Translations under genes and position numbers: made by a program
NCBI RefSeq assembly: GCF_029227915.1
Contig: NC_079886.1
Span: 28,064,501 to 28,128,500, forward strand
DNA length: 64,000 nt
Source of the DNA: Hydractinia symbiolongicarpus
Taxonomy: Eukaryota; Cnidaria; Hydrozoa; Anthoathecata; Hydractiniidae
Direction of reading: 5' to 3'
Notes under the pieces: generated by a model
Database searches by the model: none
Told to the model about the DNA's origin: nothing
What the model saw: only the letters and a program-made list of their open reading frames with translations
Shown: positions 1 to 11,529 of the stretch, piece after piece
Position numbering within the stretch: position 1 is the first letter of the stretch
Layout: every line of letters begins with the position of its first letter

Positions 1-1015
1 GAAATGAGTTTACTCCCTGCGTACTTTCTTTGCTTACTTTTGACTATACGGGCCGGTTCCGGGATTTAGGAGAAATCGCGGGTTTTCGTTTGCCGGAGAT
101 TAAACTTCTTTTATTCAGCGTCTCATCAAAAATGAAATCATTTTTGAAAACTACAAGTCTCATGCGTTTTAGTGGCGAAAAAATAATTTAAAAAATCGTT
201 CGGGAAATGAGTTTACTCCCTGGGTGCTTTCTTTGTTTACATTCGACTATACGGGCCGAGTCCGGGATATACGGGAAAGCGCGGGTTTTCGTTTGCCGGC
301 GATTAAACTTCTTTTATTCAGCGTCTCATCAAAAATGAAATCAGTTTTGAAAACTATAAGTCTCATGCGTTTTAGTGGTGAAAAAATAATTTAAAGAATC
401 GTTCGGGAAATGAGTTTACTCCCTGGGTACTTTCTTTGTATACTTTTGACTATACGGGCCGAGTCCGGGATTTACGGGAAATCGCGGGTTTTCGTTTGCC
501 GGCGATTAAACTCCTTTTATTCAGCGTCTCATCAAAAATAAAATCATTTTTGAAAACTACAAGTCTCATGCGTCTTAGTGGTAAAAAAATAATTTAAAAA
601 ATCGTTCGGGAAATGAGTTTACTCCCTGGGTACTTTCTTTGTATACTTTTGACTATACGGGCCGAGTCCGGGATTTACGGGAAATCGCGGGTTTTCGTTT
701 GCCGGCGATTAAACTCCTTTTATTCAGCGTCTCATCAAAAATGAAATCATTTTTGAAAACTACAAGTCTCATGCGTCTTAGTGGTAAAAAAATAATTTAA
801 AAAATCGTTCAGGAAATGAGTTTACTCCCTGGGTACTTTCTTTCTATACATTCGACTATACGGGTCAAGCCCGGGATTTACGGGAACTCCCGGGTTTTCG
901 TTTGCCGGCGATTAAACTCTTTTTATTCAGCGTCTCATCAAAAATGAAATCATTTTTGAAAACTACAAGTGTCATGCGTTTCAGTGGTGAAAATATAATT
1001 TAAAGAATCGTTCGG

Positions 1016-4000
1016 GAAATGAGTTTACTCCCTGCGTACTTTCTTTGCTTACTTTTGACTATACGGGCCGGTTCCGGGATTTAGGAGAAATCGCGGGTTT
1101 TTGTTTGCCGGAGATTAAACTCCTTTTATTCAGCGTCTCATCAAAAATGAAATCATTTTTAAAAACTACAAGTCTCATGCGTTTTAGTGGCGAAAAAATA
1201 ATTTAAAAAATCGTTCGGGAAATGAGTTTACTCCCTGGGTGCTTTCTTTGTTTACATTCGACTATACGGGCCAAGCCCTTGCCGGCGATTAAACTTCTTT
1301 TATGCAGCGTCTCATCAAAAATGAAATTATTTTTAAAAACTACAAGTCTTATGCGTTTTAGTGGTAAAAAATTAATTTAAAAAATCGTTCGGGAAATGAG
1401 TTTACTCCCAGTTTACTTTCTTTCTATACATTCGACTATACGGGTCAAGCCCGGGATTTACGGGAACTCCCGGGTTTTCGTTTGCCGGCGATTAAACTCC
1501 TTTTATTCAGCGTCTCATCAAAAATGAAATCATTTTTGAAAACTACAAGTCTCATGCGTTTTAGTGGTGAAAAAATAATTTAAAAAATCGTTCGGGAAAT
1601 GAGTTTACTCCCTGGGTACTTTCTTTGTATACATTCGACTATACGGGCCAAGTCCGGGATTTACGGGAAATCGCGGGTTTTCGTTTGCCGGCGATTAAAC
1701 TTCTTATATTCAGCGTCTCATCAAAAATGAAATCATTTTTGAAAACTACAAGTCTCATGCGTTTTAATGGTGAAAAAATAATTTAAAGAATCGTTCGGGA
1801 AATGAGTTTACTCCCTGGGTGCTTTCTTTGTTTACATTCGACTATACGGGCCAAGCCCTTGCCGGCGATTAAACTTCTTCTATGCAGCGTCTCATCAAAA
1901 ATGAAATTATTTTTAAAAACTACAAGTCTTATGCGTTTTAGTGGTAAAAAATTAATTTAAAAAATCGTTCGGGAAATGAGTTTACTCCCAGTTTACTTTC
2001 TTTCTATACATTCGACTATACGGGTCAAGCCCGGGATTTACGGGAACTCCCGGGTTTTCGTTTGCCGGCGATTAAACTCCTTTTATTCAGCGTCTCATCA
2101 AAAATGAAATCATTTTTGAAAACTACAAGTCTCATGCGTTTTAGTGGTGAAAAAATAATTTAAAAAATCGTTCGGGAAATGAGTTTACTCCCTGGGTACT
2201 TTCTTTGTATACATTCGACTATACGGGCCAAGTCCGGGATTTACGGGAAATCGCGGGTTTTCGTATGCCGGCGATTAAACTTCTTATATTCAGCGTCTCA
2301 TCAAAAATGAAATCATTTTTGAAAACTACAAGGGTCATGCGTTTTAGTGGTGAAAAAATAATTTAAAGAATCGTTCGGGAAATGAGTTTGCTCCCTGGGT
2401 ACTTTCTTTGTATACTTTTGACTATACGGGCCGAGTCCGGGATTTACGGGAAATCGTGGGTTTTCGTTTGCCGGCAATTAAACTCCTTTTATTCAGCGTC
2501 TCATCAAAAATGAAATCATTTTTGAAAACGACAAGTCTCATGCGTCTTAGTGGTAAAAAAATAATTTAAAAAATCGTTCGGAAAATGAGTTTACTCCCTG
2601 GGTACTTTCTTTGTATACATTCGACTATACGGGCCGAGTCCGGGATATACGGGAAAGCGCGGGTTTTCGTTTGCCGGCGATTAAACTCCTTTTATTCAGC
2701 GTCTCATCAAAAATGAAATCAGATTTGAAAACTACAAGTCTCATGCGTTTTAATGGTGAAAAAATAATTTAAAGAATCGTTCGGGAAATGAGTTTACTCC
2801 CTGGGTACTTTCTTTGTATACTTTTGACTATACGGGCCAAGTCTGGGATTTACGGGAAATCGCGGGTTTTCGTTTGCCGGCGATTAAACTCCTTTTATTC
2901 AGCGTCTCATCAAAAATGAAATCATTTTTGAAAACTACAAGTCTCATGCGTTTTAATGGTGAAAAAATAATTTAAAGAATCGTTCGGGAAATGAGTTTAC
3001 TCCCTGCGTACTTTCTTTGCTTACTTTTGACTATACGGGCCGGTTCCGGGATTTAGGAGAAATCGCGGGTTTTCGTTTGCCGGAGATTAAACTCCTTTTA
3101 TTCAGCGTCTCATCAAAAATGAAATCATTTTTAAAAACTACAAGTCTCATGCGTTTTAGTGGCGAAAAAATAATTTAAAAAATCGTTCGGGAAATGAGTT
3201 TACTCCCTGGGTGCTTTCTTTGTTTACATTCGACTATACGGGCCAAGCCCTTGCCGGCGATTAAACTTCTTTTATGCAGCGTCTCATCAAAAATGAAATT
3301 ATTTTTAAAAACTACAAGTCTTATGCGTTTTAGTGGTAAAAAATTAATTTAAAAAATCGTTCGGGAAATGAGTTTACTCCCAGTTTACTTTCTTTCTATA
3401 CATTCGACTATACGGGTCAAGCCCGGGATTTACGGGAACTCCCGGGTTTTCGTTTGCCGGCGATTAAACTCCTTTTATTCAGCGTCTCATCAAAAATGAA
3501 ATCATTTTTGAAAACTACAAGTCTCATGCGTTTTAGTGGTGAAAAAATAATTTAAAAAATCGTTCGGGAAATGAGTTTACTCCCAGTTTACTTTCTTTCT
3601 ATACATTCGACTATACGGGTCAAGCCCGGGATTTACGGGAACTCCCGGGTTTTCGTTTGCCGGCGATTAAACTCCTTTTATTCAGCGTCTCATCAAAAAT
3701 GAAATCATTTTTGAAAACTACAAGTCTCATGCGTTTTAGTGGTGAAAAAATAATTTAAAAAATCGTTCGGGAAATGAGTTTACTCCCTGGGTACTTTCTT
3801 TGTATACATTCGACTATACGGGCCAAGTCCGGGATTTACGGGAAATCGCGGGTTTTCGTTTGCCGGCGATTAAACTTCTTATATTCAGCGTCTCATCAAA
3901 AATGAAATCATTTTTGAAAACTACAAGTCTCATGCGTTTTAATGGTGAAAAAATAATTTAAAGAATCGTTCGGGAAATGAGTTTACTCCCTGGGTGCTTT

Positions 4001-7000
4001 CTTTGTTTACATTCGACTATACGGGCCAAGCCCTTGCCGGCGATTAAACTTCTTCTATGCAGCGTCTCATCAAAAATGAAATTATTTTTAAAAACTACAA
4101 GTCCTATGCGTTTTAGTGGTAAAAAATTAATTTAAAAAATCGTTCGGGAAATGAGTTTACTCCCAGTTTACTTTCTTTCTATACATTCGACTATACGGGT
4201 CAAGCCGGGATTTACGGGAACTCCCGGGTTTTCGTTTGCCGGCGATTAAACTCCTTTTATTCAGCGTCTCATCAAAAATGAAATCATTTTTGAAAACTAC
4301 AAGTCTCATGCGTTTTAGTGGTGAAAAAATAATTTAAAAAATCGTTCGGGAAATGAGTTTACTCCCTGGGTACTTTCTTTGTATACATTCGACTATACGG
4401 GCCAAGTCCGGGATTTACGGGAAATCGCGGGTTTTCGTATGCCGGCGATTAAACTTCTTATATTCAGCGTCTCATCAAAAATGAAATCATTTTTGAAAAC
4501 TACAAGTGTTATGCGTTTTAGTGGTGAAAAAATAATTTAAAGAATCGTTCGGGAAATGAGTTTGCTCCCTGGGTACTTTCTTTGTATACTTTTGACTATA
4601 CGGGCCGAGTCCGGGATTTACGGGAAATCGTGGGTTTTCGTTTGCCGGCAATTAAACTCCTTTTATTCAGCGTCTCATCAAAAATGAAATCATTTTTGAA
4701 AACGACAAGTCTCATGCGTCTTAGTGGTAAAAAAATAATTTAAAAAATCGTTCGGAAAATGAGTTTACTCCCTGGGTACTTTCTTTGTATACATTCGACT
4801 ATACGGGCCGAGTCCGGGATATACGGGAAAGCGCGGGTTTTCGTTTGCCGGCGATTAAACTCCTTTTATTCAGCGTCTCATCAAAAATGAAATCAGTTTT
4901 GAAAACTACAAGTCTCATGCGTTTTAATGGTGAAAAAATAATTTAAAGAATCGTTCGGGAAATGAGTTTACTCCCTGGGTACTTTCTTTGTATACTTTTG
5001 ACTATACGGGCCAAGTCTGGGATTTACGGGAAATCGCGGGTTTTCGTTTGCCGGCGATTAAACTCCTTTTATTCAGCGTCTCATCAAAAATGAAATCATT
5101 TTTGAAAACTACAAGTCTCATGCGTTTTAATGGTGAAAAAATAATTTAAAGAATCGTTCGGGAAATGAGTTTACTCCCTGCGTACTTTCTTTGCTTACTT
5201 TTGACTATACGGGCCGGTTCCGGGATTTAGGAGAAATCGCGGGTTTTCGTTTGCCGGAGATTAAACTCCTTTTATTCAGCGTCTCATCAAAAATGAAATC
5301 ATTTTTAAAAACTACAAGTCTCATGCGTTTTAGTGGCGAAAAAATAATTTAAAAAATCGTTCGGGAAATGAGTTTACTCCCTGGGTGCTTTCTTTGTTTA
5401 CATTCGACTATACGGGCCAAGCCCTTGCCGGCGATTAAACTTCTTTTATGCAGCGTCTCATCAAAAATGAAATTATTTTTAAAAACTACAAGTCTTATGC
5501 GTTTTAGTGGTAAAAAATTAATTTAAAAAATCGTTCGGGAAATGAGTTTACTCCCAGTTTACTTTCTTTCTATACATTCGACTATACGGGTCAAGCCCGG
5601 GATTTACGGGAACTCCCGGGTTTTCGTTTGCCGGCGATTAAACTCCTTTTATTCAGCGTCTCATCAAAAATGAAATCATTTTTGAAAACTACAAGTCTCA
5701 TGCGTTTTAGTGGTGAAAAAATAATTTAAAAAATCGTTCGGGAAATGAGTATACTCCCTGGGTACTTTCTTTGTATACATTCGACTATACGGGCCAAGTC
5801 CGGGATTTACGGGAAATCGCGGGTTTTCGTTTGCCGGCGATTAAACTTCTTATATTCAGCGTCTCATCAAAAATGAAATCATTTTTGAAAACTACAAGTC
5901 TCATGCGTTTTAATGGTGAAAAAATAATTTAAAGAATCGTTCGGGAAATGAGTTTACTCCCTGGGTGCTTTCTTTGTTTACATTCGACTATACGGGCCAA
6001 GCCCTTGCCGGCGATTAAACTTCTTCTATGCAGCGTCTCATCAAAAATGAAATTATTTTTAAAAACTACAAGTCTTATGCGTTTTAGTGGTAAAAAATTA
6101 ATTTAAAAAATCGTTCGGGAAATGAGTTTACTCCCAGTTTACTTTCTTTCTATACATTCGACTATACGGGTCAAGCCCGGGATTTACGGGAACTCCCGGG
6201 TTTTCGTTTGCCGGCGATTAAACTCCTTTTATTCAGCGTCTCATCAAAAATGAAATCATTTTTGAAAACTACAAGTCTCATGCGTTTTAGTGGTGAAAAA
6301 ATAATTTAAAAAATCGTTCGGGAAATGAGTTTACTCCCTGGGTACTTTCTTTGTATACATTCGACTATACGGGCCAAGTCCGGGATTTACGGGAAATCGC
6401 AGGTTTTCGTTTGCCGGCGATTAAACTTCTTATATTCAGCGTCTCATCAAAAATGAAATCATTTTTGAAAACTACAAGTGTCATGCGTTTTAGTGGTGAA
6501 AAAATAATTTAAAGAATCGTTCGGGAAATGAGTTTGCTCCCTGGGTACTTTCTTTGTATACTTTTCACTATACGGGCCGAGTCCGGGATTTACGGGAAAT
6601 CGTGGGTTTTCGTTTGCCGGCAATTAAACTCCTTTTATTCAGCGTCTCATCAAAAATGAAATCATTTTTGAAAACGACAAGTCTCATGCGTCTTAGTGGT
6701 AAAAAAATAATTTAAAAAATCGTTCGGAAAATGAGTTTACTCCCTGGGTACTTTCTTTGTATACATTTGACTATACGGGCCGAGTCCGGGATATACGGGA
6801 AAGCGCGGGTTTTCGTTTGCCGGCGATTAAACTCCTTTTATTCAGCGTCTCATCAAAAATGAAATCAGTTTTGAAAACTACAAGTCTCATGCGTTTTAAT
6901 GGTGAAAAAATAATTTAAAGAATCGTTCGGGAAATGAGTTTACTCCCTGGGTACTTTCTTTGTATACTTTTAAATATACGGGCCAAGTCTGGGATTTACG

Positions 7001-7133
7001 GGAAATCGCGGGTTTTCGTTTGCCGGCGATTAAACTCCTTTTATTCAGCGTCTCATCAAAAATGAAATCATTTTTGAAAACTACAAGTCTCATGCGTTTT
7101 AATGGTGAAAAAATAATTTAAAGAATCGTTCGG
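1016..7133. repeat. Three-copy higher-order repeat (1972/2174/1972 bp)
   Basis: Three consecutive HOR copies start at the D-type monomers at 1016, 2988 and 5162. Monomer order in copies 1 and 3 is D, S, B, E, S, B, E, A, C, A', where S is the 174-bp short form. Copy 2 has the same order with one additional B monomer (3365 and 3568), which explains its extra length; one of its B monomers (4148) is also one base short. Copies differ by scattered single-base changes, for example TCGTATGCC against TCGTTTGCC. Unequal exchange of whole monomers is the simplest explanation. Confidence 0.93.
1219..1392. repeat. 174-bp short satellite monomer (first of seven)
   Basis: This monomer reads from GGGCCAAGCCC directly into TTGCCGGCG. 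It lacks a 29-bp segment carrying three of the four GGG triplets present in full monomers. Equivalent short monomers start at 1799, 3191, 3974, 5365, 5945 and 8149; the last is 173 bp. All share the same deletion junction, so they descend from one deletion event and were spread by HOR amplification. None were seen after about 8.3 kb. Confidence 0.93.
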
Positions 7134-8784
7134 GAAATGAGTTTACTCCCTGGGTACTTTCTTTGTATACTTTTGGCTATACGGGCTGAGTCTGGGATTT
7201 ACGGGAAATCGCGGGTTTTCGTTTGCCGGCGATTAAACTCCTTTTATTCAGCGTCTCATCAAAAATTAAATCATTTTTAAAAACTACAAGTCTCATGCGT
7301 CTTAGTGGTAAAAAAATAATTTAAAAAATCGTTCGGGAAATGAGTTTACTCCCTGGGTACTTTCTTTGTATACATTCGACTATACGGGCCAAGCCCGGGA
7401 TTTACGGGAAATCGCGGGTTTTCGTTTGCCGGCGATTAAACTTTTTTTATTCAGCGTCTCATCAAAAATGAAATCATTTTTGAAAACTACAAGTGTCATG
7501 CGTTTTAGTGGTGAAAATATAATTTAAAGAATCGTTCGGGAAATGAGTTTACTCCCTGCGTACTTTCTTTGCTTACTTTTGACTATACGGGCCGGTTCCG
7601 GGATTTAGGAGAAATCGCGGGTTTTCGTTTGCCGGAGATTAAACTCCTTTTATTCAGCGTCTCATCAAAAATGAAATCATTTTTGAAAACTACAAGTCTC
7701 ATGCGTTTTAGTGGTAAAAAAATAATTTAAAAAATCGTTCGGGAAATGAGTTTACTCCCTGGGTACTTTCTTTGTATACATTCGACTATACGGGCCAAGC
7801 CCGGGGTTTACGGGAAATCGCGGGTTTTCGTTTGCCGGCGATTAAACTTCTTTTATTCAGCGTCTCATCAAAAATGAAATCATTTTTGAAAACTACAAGT
7901 GTCCTGCGTTTTAGTGGTGAAAATATAATTTAAAGAATCGTTCGGTAAATGAGTTTACTCCCTGCGTACTTCCTTTGCTTACTTTTGACTATACGGGCCG
8001 GTTCCGGGATTTAGGGGAAATCGCGGGTTTTCGTTTGCCGGAGATTAAACTCCTTTTTTTCAGCGTCTCATCAAAAATGAAATCATTTTTGAAAACTACA
8101 AGTCTCGTGCGTTTTAGTGGCGAAAAAATAATTTAAAAAATCGTTCGGGAAATGAGTTTACTCCCAGGGTGCTTTCTTTGTTTACATTCGACTATACGGG
8201 CCAAGCCCTTGCCGGCAATTAAACTTCTTTTATACAGCGTCTCATCAAAAATGAAATTATTTTTAAAAACTACAAGTCTCATGCGTTTTAGTGGTGAAAA
8301 ATAATTTAAAGAATCGTTCGGGAAATGAGTTTACTCCCTGCGTACTTTCTTTGTATACATTTAACTATACGGGCCGAGTCTGGGATTTACGGGAAATCGC
8401 GGGTTTTTGTTTGCCGGAAATTAAACTCCTTTTATTCAGCGTCTCATCAAGAATGAAATCGTTTTTGAAAACTACAAGTCTTATGCGTTTTAGTGGTAAA
8501 AAATTAATTTAAAAAATCGTTCGGGAAATGAGTTTACTCCCAGTTTACTTTCTTTCTATACATTCGACTATACGGGTCAAGCCCGGGATTTACGGGAACT
8601 CCCGGGTTTTCGTTTGCCGGCGATTAAACTCCTTTTATTCAGCGTCTCATCAAAAATGAAATCTTTTTGAAAACTACAAGTCTTATGCGTTTTAGTGGTG
8701 AAAAAATAATTTAAAAAATCGTTCGGGAAATGAGTTTACTCCCTGGGTACTTTCTTTGTATACATTCGACTATACGGGCCAAGC

Positions 8785-10855
8785 CCGGGATTTACGGGAA
8801 ATCGCGGGTTTTCGTTTGCCGGCGATTAAACTTCTTTTATTCAGCGTCTCATCAAAAATGAAATCATTTTTGAAAACTACAAGTCTTATGCGTTTTAGTG
8901 GTGAAAAATAATTTAAAGAATCGTTCGGGAAATGAGTTTACTCCCTGCGTACTTTATTTGTATACATTTGACTATACGGGCCGAGTCTGGGATTTACGGG
9001 AAATCGCGGGTTTTCGTTTGCCAGGGATTAAACTCCTTTTATTCAGCGTCTCATCAAGAATGAAATCGTTTTTGAAAACTACAAGTCTTATGCGTTTTAG
9101 TGGTGAAAAAATAATTTAAAGAATCGTTCGGGAAATGAGTTTAATCCCTGGGTACTTTCTTTGTATACTTTTGACTATACGGGCCGAGTCCGGGATTTAC
9201 GGGAAATCGCGGGTTTTCGTTTGCCGGCGATTAAACTCCTTTTATTCAGCGTCTCATCAAAAATGAAATCATTTTTGAAAACTACAAGTCTCATTCGTCT
9301 TAGTGGTAAAAAAATAATTTAAAAAATCGTTCGGGAAATGAGTTTACTCCCAGTTTACTTTCTTTCTATACATTCGACTATGCGGGTCAAGCCCGGGATT
9401 TACGGGAACTCCCGGTTTTTCGTTTGACGGCGATTAAACTCCTTTTATTCAGCGTCTCATCACAAATGAAATCATTTTTGAAAACTACAAGTCTCATGCG
9501 TTTTAGTAGTGAAAAAATAATTTAAAAAATAGTTCTGAAAATGAGTTTACTCCCTGGCTACTTTCTTTGTATACATTCGACTATACGGGCCGAGTCCGGG
9601 ATATACGGGAAAGCGCGGGTTTTCGTTTGCCGGCGATTAAACTCCTTTTATTCAGCGTATCATCAAAAATGAAATCAGTTTTGAAAACTACAAGTCTCAT
9701 GCGTTTTAGTGGTGAAAAATAATTTAAAGTATCGTTCTGGAAATGAGTTTACTCCCTGCGTACTTTCTTTATATACTTTTGACTATACGGGCCGAGTCTA
9801 GGATTTACGGGAAATCGCGGGTTTTCGTTTGCCGGCGATTAAACTTCTTTTATTCAGCGTCTCATCAAAAATGAAATCATTTTTGAAAACTACAAGTCTT
9901 ATGCGTTTTAGTGGTGAAAAATAATTTAAAGAATCGTTCGGGAAATGAGTTTACTCCCTGCGTACTTTATTTGTATACATTTGACTATACGGGCCGAGTC
10001 TGGGATTTACGGGAAATCGCGGGTTTTCGTTTGCCAGGGATTAAACTCCTTTTATTCAGCGTCTCATCAAGAATGAAATCGTTTTTGAAAACTACAAGTC
10101 TTATGCGTTTTAGTGGTAAAAAATTAATTTAAAAAATCGTTCGGGAAATGAGTTTACTCCCAGTTTACTTTCTTTCTACACATTCGACTATACGGGCCGA
10201 GTCCGGGATATACGGGAAAGCGCGGGTTTTCGTTTGCCGGCGATTAAACTCCTTTTATTCAGCGTCTCATCAAAAATGAAATCATTTTTGAAAACTACAA
10301 GTCTCATGCGTCTTAGTGGTAAAAAAATAATTTAAAAAATCGTTCGGGAAATGAGTTTACTCCCAGTTTACTTTCTTTCTATACATTCGACTATGCGGGT
10401 CAAGCCCGGGATTTACGGGAACTCCCGGGTTTTCGTTTGACGGCGATTAAACTCCTTTTATTCAGCGTCTCATCACAAATGAAATCATTTTTGAAAACTA
10501 CAAGTCTCATGCGTTTTAGTAGTGAAAAAATAATTTAAAAAATAGTTCTGAAAATGAGTTTACTCCCTGGCTACTTTCTTTGTATACATTCGACTATACG
10601 GGCCGAGTCCGGGATATACGGGAAAGCGCGGGTTTTCGTTTGCCGGCGATTAAACTCCTTTTATTCAGCGTATCATCAAAAATGAAATCAGTTTTGAAAA
10701 CTACAAGTCTCATGCGTTTTAGTGGTGAAAAATAATTTAAAGTATCGTTCTGGAAATGAGTTTACTCCCTGCGTACTTTCTTTATATACTTTTGACTATA
10801 CGGGCCGAGTCTAGGATTTACGGGAAATCGCGGGTTTTCGTTTGCCGGAGATTAA
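8785..10855. repeat. 1013-bp (5-monomer) local duplication
   Basis: Rare variants recur at a 1013-bp offset. Examples are AGTTCTGAAAATGAG with CTGGCTACTTTC at 9531 and 10544, and the monomer at 8898 against that at 9911 (GCCAGGGATTAAAC). One monomer inside the period differs between copies (about 9100-9300 against 10110-10310), so the duplication is a mosaic. The AGTTCTGAAAATG variant appears again at about 15.2 and 15.8 kb. Confidence 0.85.
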
Positions 10856-11529
10856 ACTCCTTTTATTTAGCGTCTCATCAAGAATGAAATCGTTTTTGAA
10901 ATTTACAAGTCTTATGCGTTTTAGTGGTGAAAAAATAATTTAAAGAATCGTTCGGGAAATGAGTTTACTCCCTGGGTACTTTCTTTGTATACTTTTGACT
11001 ATACGGGCCGAGTCCGGGATTTACGGGAAATCGCGGGTTTTCGTTTGCCGGCGATTAAACTCCTTTTATTCAGCGTCTCATCAAAAATGAAATCAGTTTT
11101 GAAAACTATAAGTCTCATGCGTCTTAGTGGTAAAAAAATAATTTAAAAAATCGTTCGGGAAATGAGTTTACTCCCTGGGTACTTTCTTTGTATACTTTTG
11201 ACTATACGGGCCGAGTCCGGGATTTACGGGAAATCGCGGGTTTTCGTTTGCCGGCGATTAAACTCCTTTTATTCAGCGTCTCATCAAAAATGAAATCATT
11301 TTTGAAAACTACAAGTCTCATGCGTCTTAGTGGTAAAAAAATAATTTAAAAAATCGTTCGGGAAATGAGTTTACTCCCTGGGTACTTTCTTTGTATACAT
11401 TCGACTATACGGGTCAAGCCCGGGATTTACGGGAACTCCCGGGTTTTCGTTTGCCGGCAATTAAACTCTTTTTATTCAGCGTCTCATCAAAAATGAAATC
11501 ATTTTTGAAAACTACAAGTCTCGTGCGTT

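Noticed and set aside
671-700. CENP-B box in the TTTTCGTTTGCCGGCGA stretch
   Set aside because: TTCG is present, but the essential A and the CGGG at the required spacing are missing. The other candidate, ATCGTTCGGGAAATGAG, also fails the core positions.
1060-1085. RNA polymerase III B box (GGTTCCGGGAT) in D-type monomers, suggesting a SINE or tRNA origin
   Set aside because: Only GGTTC matches; the second half of the box does not. There is no convincing A box and no cloverleaf, and other subtypes lack GGTTC.
8291-8512. Recurring 60 to 86 codon open frames across the satellite, on both strands (for example 8291-8512, 12542-12763, 39602-39862, 21655-21852)
   Set aside because: Most of the plus-strand 73-codon ones start at GTG, all arise from single-base length differences in the A tract of the monomer, and all end at the same satellite TAA. 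The 203-bp period shifts frame each monomer, there is no codon-like conservation, and no domain is recognisable.
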